Notes under the pieces: generated by a model
Told to the model about the DNA's origin: nothing
Databases searched by the model: none
Seen by the model: the letters and a program-made list of their open reading frames with translations, nothing else
Made by a program: the position numbers and the translations under genes
Shown: positions 23,412 to 30,420 of the stretch, one piece after another
Layout of the letters: every line of letters begins with the position of its first letter
Position numbering within the stretch: position 1 is the stretch's first letter
Origin: Candidatus Thorarchaeota archaeon
GTDB lineage: Archaea; Asgardarchaeota; Thorarchaeia; Thorarchaeales; Thorarchaeaceae
Assembly (NCBI GenBank): GCA_004524565.1
Contig: SDNZ01000008.1
Coordinates: forward strand, 1 to 41,904
Direction of reading: 5' to 3'
DNA: 41,904 nt

Positions 23412-24143
23412 GTGTTGGGAAAATATCTAAGATCAACGATAGATTACATTCGGTTGCTAGTTATCATCGTGATTCTATCACTTCTAGCCATCTTCGTATT
23501 TACTTCGAACTCAAATCCCTGGTTTCTGTCGTCATCAGGAATTATTGTAATTCTAGCTCTAATCAATTATATTGATCTAAGGGGTGGTAGCTGGGGTAAA
23601 TTCTCATTATTGATGTTCATTGGAATGATTTGTGGATTCATTGGAGATTTGCTAATGGCAGGTATCTTTTACATTACACCAATCGCTATCCTGAATGGAG
23701 TAATTCTGTTCGGTATTGGTCATGTCATATATCTAGTGGGACTCAAAGATAGGTCTCCATTGCTACGAAAGAAAGGTGAAGGACTCATCATTAGGAATCT
23801 GCTAATCTGGATTGTTTGCATTGTCCTTGTTTTGCTCCTCTTCTTCTTTACGGTCTTTAATCCTTCAGCGCTTGAATTAAGCATCGGTCTCTTAGGTTAT
23901 GGAATATTACTGGTTACAGTATTGGGATTTGCATTGACAAAATGGTTTGATGAATTTCCAATTGCATTTAGAATATTGATCTTTGTAGGATTCCTAATGT
24001 TCATCTTCTCAGATTGGTTGATTGGTGTTCATGAAATGACTGACCCCACCTTTCTAAGTGGTCCATGGGTAGGCATAACGTACATTTTCGCACAATTGCC
24101 AATTCATATCTCAGTATTTCTAGGTGCTAGAGCATCCGAGTAG
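23412..24143 (+). CDS. YhhN-like (TMEM86/lysoplasmalogenase-family) membrane protein
   Basis: 243 residues with about eight membrane helices. 'FIGDLLMAG', 'FGIGHVIYLVG' (conserved His) and 'GFLMFIFSDWLIGVHEM' followed by 'TYIFAQLPIH' carry the family's Asp/His pattern. The eukaryotic TMEM86 members hydrolyse lysoplasmalogens (vinyl-ether lipids); the archaeal substrate is unknown, though an ether-lipid target would be reasonable for an archaeon. GTG 23412 is supported by AGGTGA at 23399-23404. Confidence 0.7.
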   Translation: MLGKYLRSTIDYIRLLVIIVILSLLAIFVFTSNSNPWFLSSSGIIVILALINYIDLRGGSWGKFSLLMFIGMICGFIGDLLMAGIFYITPIAILNGVILFGIGHVIYLVGLKDRSPLLRKKGEGLIIRNLLIWIVCIVLVLLLFFFTVFNPSALELSIGLLGYGILLVTVLGFALTKWFDEFPIAFRILIFVGFLMFIFSDWLIGVHEMTDPTFLSGPWVGITYIFAQLPIHISVFLGARASE

Positions 24144-24151
24144 ACAGATTA

Positions 24152-24655
24152 TTGGTGAAAATTGTGAAGGAAATTAGAAGGAAGGAAAAAGCAATAGAAA
24201 GTAAAGAGGAAATGATATCGATTCTGGAGAAGGCAAAATACATCACGATTGCAATGTGTCAAGATGATGTTCCATATCTGGTGACTCTAAGTCACGGGTA
24301 TGATAGAGAAAAGAACTGCATCTATTTCCACTGTGCCCGTGAAGGAAAAAAAGTTGATATTCTTTCCGAGCATAATACTGTCTGGGGACAGGCAATCGAG
24401 GATTATGGGTATATAGAAGGAGCATGTGACCATCTCTATGCAACCACCCAATTCAAGGGTCAGGTAGTTTTCATCGAAGACACTCAAGAGAAGGAGCATG
24501 CTCTTCGAATCATGATTAATTCCCTTGAATCAAATCCTCAAGCAGTTATTGACAGTCAGATTACTGAGAAGTCCGTACAGCGTGTTCACATCGGGCGTAT
24601 CGATATCGCGTTTATGAGTGGGAAGAAAGCCAAGGAGATCATTATTCAACTATAG
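24152..24655 (+). CDS. Pyridoxamine 5'-phosphate oxidase-fold (NimA-like) protein
   Basis: 167 residues. 'ILEKAKYITIAMCQDDVPYLVTLSHGYDREKNCIYFHCAREGKKVDIL' and 'VWGQAIEDYGYIEGACDHLYATTQFKGQVVFIED' follow the FMN/heme-binding split-barrel pattern of the NimA/PPOX group. Members bind FMN, F420 or heme, and the cofactor cannot be assigned. The gene begins eight bases after the YhhN-like stop (TTG 24152, GTG 24155 or GTG 24164) and is probably in the same transcript. It overlaps the convergent ACT gene by 14 bases. Confidence 0.78.
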   Translation: MVKIVKEIRRKEKAIESKEEMISILEKAKYITIAMCQDDVPYLVTLSHGYDREKNCIYFHCAREGKKVDILSEHNTVWGQAIEDYGYIEGACDHLYATTQFKGQVVFIEDTQEKEHALRIMINSLESNPQAVIDSQITEKSVQRVHIGRIDIAFMSGKKAKEIIIQL

Positions 24656-25049
24656 AGTTTGAAAGGTTCTTGAGTATTATCAAAGCCTCTTGTACTCTCT
24701 GCTGTGGAACAAAGAGATGATCATGATAGTAAGCAGATACAACATTCGTAGTAATTCCTGCATCAGCCAATATACCTGTAACTTTAGCAAGAAGACCAAC
24801 TGCTTCCAAATCTGAGTGTACTGTGAGCGAGATTAGACTCCAGACACTCTCATAGGGAAGAGAGTGTGCTTCTGCTATTTCTTTCGTCAAAATCACTGTA
24901 ATAGCCTCAGCTTCTCTATAGACCAATATAGGAGATGAACCAAGGGTCTCCAAGGTCTCTCCCGATATTTTTGTAAAAATAAATGAACCAGGTACTTGAA
25001 CTGGTTCCATATTTTTGAGAAGAAAACTTAGATCTCGATATCCTGACAT
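24642..25049 (-). CDS. ACT-domain protein
   Basis: 135 residues. 'SFIFTKIS', a variable middle with 'PILVYREAEAITVILTKEIAEAHSLPYESVWSLISLTVHSDLEAVGLLAKVTGILADAGITTNVVSAYYHDHLFVPQQRVQEALIIL' matches the two-ACT, CASTOR-like small proteins that bind amino acids. These are usually stand-alone sensors of unknown target. It lies six bases downstream of the nitroreductase gene and is probably co-transcribed with it. Confidence 0.82.
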   Translation of the reverse strand: MSGYRDLSFLLKNMEPVQVPGSFIFTKISGETLETLGSSPILVYREAEAITVILTKEIAEAHSLPYESVWSLISLTVHSDLEAVGLLAKVTGILADAGITTNVVSAYYHDHLFVPQQRVQEALIILKNLSNSIVE

Positions 25050-25055
25050 AATATC

Positions 25056-25571
25056 TCACTCTACCTTATTCCCATATATTTCCCACGATACGATATCTTC
25101 TAGAGGGAATCTGGAACTACTTCGCTCTTGATCACCATAGCCAACAGAGATTGAACATATCACCCTAAGTTCATCAGGAATCCCAAGAAGTTCCTTGAAC
25201 TTGGGTTCGATATCGGTGTCTCTGATACCCATCCAGCATGTATTAAGCCCCTCATAATGAGCTGCCAATAACATATTTTGAACCGCGTTGTGAGGATCAG
25301 CAAGATGGTATCTACTATGCTTTGCAGGGTCGCCAAGAACAACAATAACCACAGGAGATTCCGCCATGAATCGTCCATAATCATGAACCTCAGCGAATTT
25401 CTTTCTCATATTTTCATCTCGAACGACCACAAAATGCCAAGGCTGTTTATTGGAGGCTGAAGGAGCCCATCTTCCTGCTTGGAGAATCGTATGAATCTTC
25501 TCCATTTCTACTTCAGTCGATTTGTACTTTCGAATACTTCTCCGTTCTCGGATTGCTTTTATTACATCCAT
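25056..25571 (-). CDS. Nitroreductase-family FMN oxidoreductase
   Basis: 171 residues. 'IRERRSIRKYKSTEV' is the FMN-phosphate-binding start, 'AGRWAPSASNKQPWHFVVV' the second FMN contact, and 'AVQNMLLAAHYEGLNTCWMG' and 'ICSISVGYGD' complete the fold. Reduces nitro, quinone or flavin substrates with NAD(P)H; the natural substrate is not predictable. First gene of a two-gene unit with the ACT protein. Only 48 bases separate it from the divergent EutA gene. Confidence 0.9.
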   Translation of the reverse strand: MDVIKAIRERRSIRKYKSTEVEMEKIHTILQAGRWAPSASNKQPWHFVVVRDENMRKKFAEVHDYGRFMAESPVVIVVLGDPAKHSRYHLADPHNAVQNMLLAAHYEGLNTCWMGIRDTDIEPKFKELLGIPDELRVICSISVGYGDQERSSSRFPLEDIVSWEIYGNKVE

Positions 25572-25619
25572 GGTGATTCAATCATATAGTGCTAAACGGT
25601 AATTTGAAACCTATGGTTC

Positions 25620-27140
25620 ATGACAAAAAGTAGCCGAAATCACAAACCTAAAAGGCGCTACAAAGCTGCGCTCGCTATCAGACTTAGACTGGAGTGGTTA
25701 TTGATTCTTAAAACTCAGCGGAGAGAACTCACTAGTGTGGGGGTTGACATAGGCTCATCCACAAGTCATGTTGTTTTCAGCAAAATTGTTCTGGAAAAGA
25801 ATACAAAGGTTCCAACTGAGAAATTTGAGATTGTTGATAGAAAGATACTCCACTCCGGACCGATTCATCTTACTCCATTCAAAGATCAATACAATGTTGA
25901 TTTCCAAGCCCTTAAAGAACTCTTACTAGAGGATTACAGAGAAGCAGGAATTACTGTGTCCGATATTGATACGGGAGCAGTAATCATAACTGGAGAAACA
26001 GCCAAGAAAGAAAATGCTGAGTGGATCGTTAACGAACTAGCTGGAGAAACAGGGAAGTTTGTAGCAGCAACAGCAGGACCAAATTTTGAATCTGTACTAG
26101 CAGCATACGGATCAGGAGCAGTTACTAGATCTGCATTATCTGGAAAGACTATTATGAACATTGACGTTGGGGGAGGATCTTCCAACATTGCTGTTTGCAA
26201 GGAAGGAAGAGTTGCTGCCACAGCCGCTATTAATGTCGGTGGGCGATTGATTGCCACAGATGAGAACAATATCATAGTCAGATTAGAGGATACAGGAAAA
26301 GAGCTGGCAGCTCTGATTGGTATTCATCTCCAACTGGGTCAGATTCTCGATGATGATAGTAAACAACGAATTGCAGATGCCCTTGCTGAAGCACTTATAG
26401 AGAGCATACAAGGAAAGAATGAGTTAGAAACAACAAGACTGCTAATGATGACCCCACCTCTCGATTTCACTGAAGACCTTGATGAGATCACATTTTCCGG
26501 TGGTGTTGCAGAATTCATCTACGGGATTGAAGGAAGCAATTTCAATGACCTTGGTCTCATTCTTGCTCAGTCAATTAGTGTTCGAGCCCTAGCAGCTAAT
26601 CTGCAAATTGGAGAACCGGAACAGAGGATTCGTGCTACTGTAATCGGAGCAGGGCATTTTAGTCTTCAAGTGAGTGGCTCGACAACCTTCCTATCATCAG
26701 GTCTCGATTATCCGATACGAAACCTTCCAGTTGTTGTTCCTCACACACCAAAACGGAAAGCATCAGCTGAAAGCATCAAGAAAGCAATAACTGATGCGTT
26801 GAAGAGATTTGACCTTAAAGAAGGAGAAGACAAGATGATTCTCTCGTTCGTTGATGCAGTAAGACCCTCGTACGAAAACCTGATGGAATTCTCAAAGGGT
26901 GTTGTTGCAGCATTACCCAATATGGTTGCCAAGAAAGAGCCAATTATGATGTGCTTTGACACGGATATCGGTAACTCTGTCGGAAACATCATGAAACGTG
27001 AAACAGGAATTGAAAATGAGATTCTATCCATTGATGAGATCTCATTGAAGGAAGGCGACTTTGTAGATATTGGAGCACCTATAATCGAAGATGTTGTAGT
27101 TCCAGTTGTTGTAAAGACCTTGGTGTTTGATTCGGATTAG
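25620..27140 (+). CDS. eutA: EutA-like ethanolamine ammonia-lyase reactivase
   Basis: 506 residues. 'VGVDIGSSTSHVVFSK', 'TGAVIITGETAKKENA', 'VAATAGPNFESVLAAYGSGA', 'NIDVGGGSSNIAV', 'INVGGRLIATD' and the closing 'GDFVDIGAPIIEDVVVPVVVKTLVF' follow EutA along its whole length. EutA is an ASKHA-fold ATPase that swaps damaged cobalamin on ethanolamine ammonia-lyase. No eutB/eutC lies in this window. Residues 1-36 are a basic extension not seen in E. coli EutA. ATG 25620 opens the frame, but TTG 25701, just after GGAGTGG and giving a normal-length N-terminus, is a serious alternative, as a TATA-like CCTAAAAGG lies between them. Confidence 0.9.
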   Translation: MTKSSRNHKPKRRYKAALAIRLRLEWLLILKTQRRELTSVGVDIGSSTSHVVFSKIVLEKNTKVPTEKFEIVDRKILHSGPIHLTPFKDQYNVDFQALKELLLEDYREAGITVSDIDTGAVIITGETAKKENAEWIVNELAGETGKFVAATAGPNFESVLAAYGSGAVTRSALSGKTIMNIDVGGGSSNIAVCKEGRVAATAAINVGGRLIATDENNIIVRLEDTGKELAALIGIHLQLGQILDDDSKQRIADALAEALIESIQGKNELETTRLLMMTPPLDFTEDLDEITFSGGVAEFIYGIEGSNFNDLGLILAQSISVRALAANLQIGEPEQRIRATVIGAGHFSLQVSGSTTFLSSGLDYPIRNLPVVVPHTPKRKASAESIKKAITDALKRFDLKEGEDKMILSFVDAVRPSYENLMEFSKGVVAALPNMVAKKEPIMMCFDTDIGNSVGNIMKRETGIENEILSIDEISLKEGDFVDIGAPIIEDVVVPVVVKTLVFDSD

Positions 27141-27160
27141 TTTCAATCGACCTAGTATCA

Positions 27161-28372
27161 CTATTTTCTCGATAACAGTTTTCGAACTTTAGAAACAAGT
27201 AGATAATCTACGGGAATAGTGATGACTTCATCGCGTTGCCGAATTGGTTTTTCAGGTGTTATCTGAATGGGTACTTCCTTCCTCTCTGTTTCCCACCACA
27301 TAAAAGACCTATCACCTTGCCAGACTCGCTCAGATTGAATGGTCTGCGGATGATGATATCTTACCATAAGTAATCCTATGATTTGTATAATCGGAATTGG
27401 GATTGGTAGAGCTATGGAAAAACCAAAAATGTAGAGTAGACCACCCGAACTCATCGAGATGAGTATCGGAAAGTAACTACTGAAAACAGCCATAGCTATC
27501 AGTCTTTGCTGCGTAATTGATTTCCTGAGGTATCTATAGACATCCCGCACAAAGGCAAAATGGAATGTCAAAAAAAAAGCAGCAAATGGAATATTACCGA
27601 ATATCGTGACCGTACAGCCAAGGTATGAAGTGTACAATTCAGGCAGGACCATTGAATAAATCCCCAGACCATAATCCATCATGAAACTAGAGTAATAGTA
27701 ACGACCCAACCAATCATAATAATCGAGTTGGATTATATACGGAGCAAAACAGAGAAACAACCAGAAAATAGTACTCAATAGTTTCTCCCTAGTCAGATTG
27801 AATTTCGATTCTAATTCGATATCCCTCGCGGAGTAATAATGCAGCTCGGGAGGTACAGATATTCTTGTAGCTTGTCGTAAGACCAGTGGGAGTACAATGA
27901 ACACACCGAATACTAATGTCGGATATAACAACAGATTATTGTATAAATTCCAGAAATCCTCATTAAAGACCCCAATCAGTTGAAAGCCAGATTGCATTAA
28001 ATTGATCAACATACCTAAAGCTATGAAATAGATTGCAGCTGAGAAACCGACTCCGCGTATCCAGTAGGATTTGCTCAACGGAGCTCTTGCGAGTTTATAG
28101 CTATAGAATACACCTGGAAATGCAATGACACAACCAAGAATGAAATTGCGAAGATAGACTCCAAGAATTGAAAAAACAGAGGAGAAATCCGTTAGGGCTA
28201 TTATTACATTTGATACGGGTGTGAATAGGAATCCACTTGTTGGAAGTAAAAGGATCTGTGATATATCACTACAGTTTATTCTAAGTGGGAAAATTAAGAC
28301 AAAGAGAACTTTCAGTAGATAGTTAGCCCATTCTGGAAGACCTCTACCTAGTTCTGGCATTATCCCCATCAA
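27161..28372 (-). CDS. Polytopic membrane protein of unknown family
   Basis: 403 residues with about nine predicted helices between residues 15 and 345 and a polar cytosolic tail of about 60 residues ('RYHHPQTIQSERVWQGDRSFMWWETERKE', then a Pro-rich linker and basic end). Between spans lies a Tyr-rich segment, 'LDYYDWLGRYYYSSFMMDYG'. I do not recognise the family. The frame starts with TTG 28372 followed at once by ATG 28369, the likelier start. Convergent with eutA, 20 bases apart. Confidence 0.65.
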   Translation of the reverse strand: MMGIMPELGRGLPEWANYLLKVLFVLIFPLRINCSDISQILLLPTSGFLFTPVSNVIIALTDFSSVFSILGVYLRNFILGCVIAFPGVFYSYKLARAPLSKSYWIRGVGFSAAIYFIALGMLINLMQSGFQLIGVFNEDFWNLYNNLLLYPTLVFGVFIVLPLVLRQATRISVPPELHYYSARDIELESKFNLTREKLLSTIFWLFLCFAPYIIQLDYYDWLGRYYYSSFMMDYGLGIYSMVLPELYTSYLGCTVTIFGNIPFAAFFLTFHFAFVRDVYRYLRKSITQQRLIAMAVFSSYFPILISMSSGGLLYIFGFSIALPIPIPIIQIIGLLMVRYHHPQTIQSERVWQGDRSFMWWETERKEVPIQITPEKPIRQRDEVITIPVDYLLVSKVRKLLSRK

Positions 28373-28401
28373 TCTTTAAGATTCAATAGGTAATAAAAAT
28401 G

Positions 28402-28628
28402 TCCAATGGAGAAATCATGCACAACAAACGACGAGATGTCTCTCATAATTCAAATAGGGGTATCAAAGGAATCGTGAAGAGGAATTACTTTTACAGACGA
28501 CTACTCTCTTGGAATTTTTTGTTGATCCAATTGCATGGATGCAAATTCACCGGGAAAAGATCTTACCCTATGTTATCGTTATGGTTTCCCTTGCATTTCT
28601 AGTGATCAACATTCTGAAAAGCGCATAG
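28402..28628 (+). pseudogene. Possible frame-broken small single-pass membrane protein
   Basis: The plus strand between divergent genes shows two short coding-like pieces in different frames. The first runs from an ATG near 28407 (begins MEKSCTTNDEM) to a TGA at about 28474-28476. The second, reading to TAG 28626-28628, gives 'LEFFVDPIAWMQIHREKI' and then a clear membrane helix, 'LPYVIVMVSLAFLVINILKSA'. Joined by a frameshift near 28470 they would make a roughly 70-residue tail-anchored protein. The second piece alone has only a TTG (28509) start without a ribosome binding site. It could be a decayed gene, a real small gene missed by start rules, or chance. Confidence 0.3.
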
Positions 28629-28634
28629 TCATAA

Positions 28635-29072
28635 TTACTTCGAGTACCGACTTTCAAGATTCTGAAACCATGGAGCAACCTGAGCGTTTTCAACCCTATC
28701 AGATGACGGTAGATATGGTTTGATATCAATCAATGGAGAACCATCATTCGCATCCATATGATCAATGAGAATTCTCTTTTTCTCACCCTCTAAACTGAGG
28801 ATCCTGACAATAGTATGACCAATCGGATTGGGTCTTGCAGGCGAGCGACAGGAGAAAACACCAGAGGGGACAGGACCTTTATTCTTAGGGGGATTTGCTA
28901 GGATAGTCTGACGGGTGGCTTGAGTATCCATACCATCAATCCACCAGAGTACGATGATGTGAGAGAACAAATCAAGATGTATAGCAGCATCCCAGTACTC
29001 TGGGAAAATCTCGAGAAAAATCTCAGATTCATTTTTCCTGACTGTGCCAATAGGATTGATCTTGTAAGACAT
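28635..29072 (-). CDS. trmO: tRNA (t6A37) methyltransferase TrmO (TsaA/YaeB family)
   Basis: 145 residues. 'INPIGTVRKNESEIFLEIFPEYWDAAIHLD', 'LFSHIIVLWWID', 'GVFSCRSPARPNPIGHTIVRIL' and 'DANDGSPLIDIKPYLPSSD' are the signature blocks of the TrmO beta-barrel that N6-methylates t6A37 in threonine tRNAs with SAM. Length matches the archaeal single-domain form. ATG 29072 was chosen because GAAGGTGA lies just before it; GTG 29087 opens the frame five codons earlier. Divergent from the thioesterase gene. Confidence 0.9.
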   Translation of the reverse strand: MSYKINPIGTVRKNESEIFLEIFPEYWDAAIHLDLFSHIIVLWWIDGMDTQATRQTILANPPKNKGPVPSGVFSCRSPARPNPIGHTIVRILSLEGEKKRILIDHMDANDGSPLIDIKPYLPSSDRVENAQVAPWFQNLESRYSK

Positions 29073-29149
29073 TCGCTTCACCTTCACTATACTAATAGAT
29101 AAGACACAACAGATTAATTCAGCTATCTAGCTGTTATTCATAGAGGTGG

Positions 29150-29638
29150 ATGAAATTGGTCGAGAAAGAAGTTGCTGCATCAAGAACAATCATGACTCAG
29201 ACGGTATTCCCGAACGATGTCAATAATAATGATACTCTCTACGGTGGGAGGTTACTAGATTGGATTGATATGCTAGGAGGCATCGTTGCAAAGAAACATA
29301 GCAGAAGTGCAATCGTCACTGTTTCAATAGACTCATTGAATTTTTTAAATCCTATCAGGCAGCAAGATATTGTCACTCTCGAAGCATGGGTGAATTATGT
29401 CGGAACAACATCAATGGAGATTGAAGTAAGAGTGACCTCAGAAAATCCCTTTACTGCTGAATCTTCTAAGAACTGTAGAGCATTTCTTACCTATGTAGCT
29501 ATGGATGAAGAGGGACACCCAAAGGAAGTTCCCAGGCTCATTCTCTTGAATGAAGAAGAGAAAGAACGGTTTGAGAAAGCAAAAGAACGACGAGCGGAAC
29601 GACTTCGTCGACGAGACCTCACTGCAACAGAGTGGTAA
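29150..29638 (+). CDS. Acyl-CoA thioesterase (YciA/BACH-like hotdog fold)
   Basis: 162 residues. 'VFPNDVNNNDTLYGGRLLDWIDMLGGIVAKKHS' contains the conserved Asn/Asp and 'GG..L.W.D' helix of the hotdog acyl-CoA hydrolases, and 'VTVSIDSLNFLNPIRQQDIVTLEAWVNYVGTTSMEIEVRV' is the sheet. A basic C-terminal helix ('ERFEKAKERRAERLRRR') follows. Hydrolyses acyl-CoA to fatty acid and CoA; substrate length unknown. ATG 29150 follows GAGGTGG directly. Confidence 0.87.
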   Translation: MKLVEKEVAASRTIMTQTVFPNDVNNNDTLYGGRLLDWIDMLGGIVAKKHSRSAIVTVSIDSLNFLNPIRQQDIVTLEAWVNYVGTTSMEIEVRVTSENPFTAESSKNCRAFLTYVAMDEEGHPKEVPRLILLNEEEKERFEKAKERRAERLRRRDLTATEW

Positions 29639-29648
29639 GCCTGTTCAC

Positions 29649-30335
29649 TCACATCCACAATGCTTTTTCGACGCTTTCTTTTATCTTAGATTCTAGACTA
29701 CTATAACCTAACAATTTATCTTTTGGAATTCCCCAGATATCATCAGCTTTGCAATCGAAGTGATGCCATTTGTAATTCAGGTGATCTTGAAAATAAGTTG
29801 GTTCACCCAATCGTAAATCACCCTTTTCGATATTGTGCCCACAAGTTTTGCAACTTGCGCGACTAGATTTTGCAGGTTCGATTTTCCAGTCATCTCCAGG
29901 TATGAATTTCTTTCTACCTGCCTTTCTGAGATTCATTAGAAATTCCTCAGGATCACTCCCAACAAGTGTTGAGGTCAACCGTATCTTGAACCTATCATAT
30001 TCAGAAGCTTTGTACAGCACATCTACATTTCCATTCTTGTAGGCTTTATCAAAAACGGTTCCGGGAGGATACTCATTATATTCCTTCATGTAACCGATGA
30101 GAAACTTAGCAAGAATCTCATTTGCAGCTCTCTTATCTTCTAAATCTACAACAGTATCTTCCTTTACAATCGAATATTCAGTATTCACAATTGTCATCCC
30201 TGTATCAAGGATTTCTTTCTGTTTCCTAAGGACTATAGAACCTACAGGAACTTTTCCTCTAACTTTTTTCATTTCAAAAGTACTAGGTGTGATATAGTAA
30301 GCCCAATCATGACTGAATTCAATCCAATCCGTCAT
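29649..30335 (-). CDS. PARP-type zinc-finger protein
   Basis: 228 residues. Residues 149-200, 'DWKIEPAKSSRASCKTC', 'IEKGDLRLGEPTYF' and 'YKWHHFDC', follow the PARP-type zinc-finger pattern: C162-x2-C165-x26-H192-x2-C195, with 'AKSSRASC' matching the 'AKSGRASCK' entry and W190 at the aromatic before the His. In eukaryotes this finger binds DNA nicks and ends (PARP1, DNA ligase III). The N-terminal 145 residues have no recognised domain; they include 'PVGSIVLRKQKEIL' and a helical 'AANEILAKFLIGYMKEYN'. No catalytic ART domain is present. A TATA box at 30372-30380 gives the gene its own promoter. Confidence 0.75.
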   Translation of the reverse strand: MTDWIEFSHDWAYYITPSTFEMKKVRGKVPVGSIVLRKQKEILDTGMTIVNTEYSIVKEDTVVDLEDKRAANEILAKFLIGYMKEYNEYPPGTVFDKAYKNGNVDVLYKASEYDRFKIRLTSTLVGSDPEEFLMNLRKAGRKKFIPGDDWKIEPAKSSRASCKTCGHNIEKGDLRLGEPTYFQDHLNYKWHHFDCKADDIWGIPKDKLLGYSSLESKIKESVEKALWM

Positions 30336-30371
30336 TCAAACATGCACCCCTAATCCTACATCTCTGATTCT

Positions 30372-30380
30372 CTATATAAG
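30372..30380 (-). promoter_or_regulatory. TATA box of the PARP-finger gene
   Basis: On the minus strand GCTTATATAGAG (TTATATAG centre about 30376) lies 41 bases upstream of the start at 30335, giving a short leader of about 15 bases. Confidence 0.5.
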
Positions 30381-30420
30381 CACTCAGGAAAATTGATTTC
30401 ATGCAATCCTAGAAGCTAAT

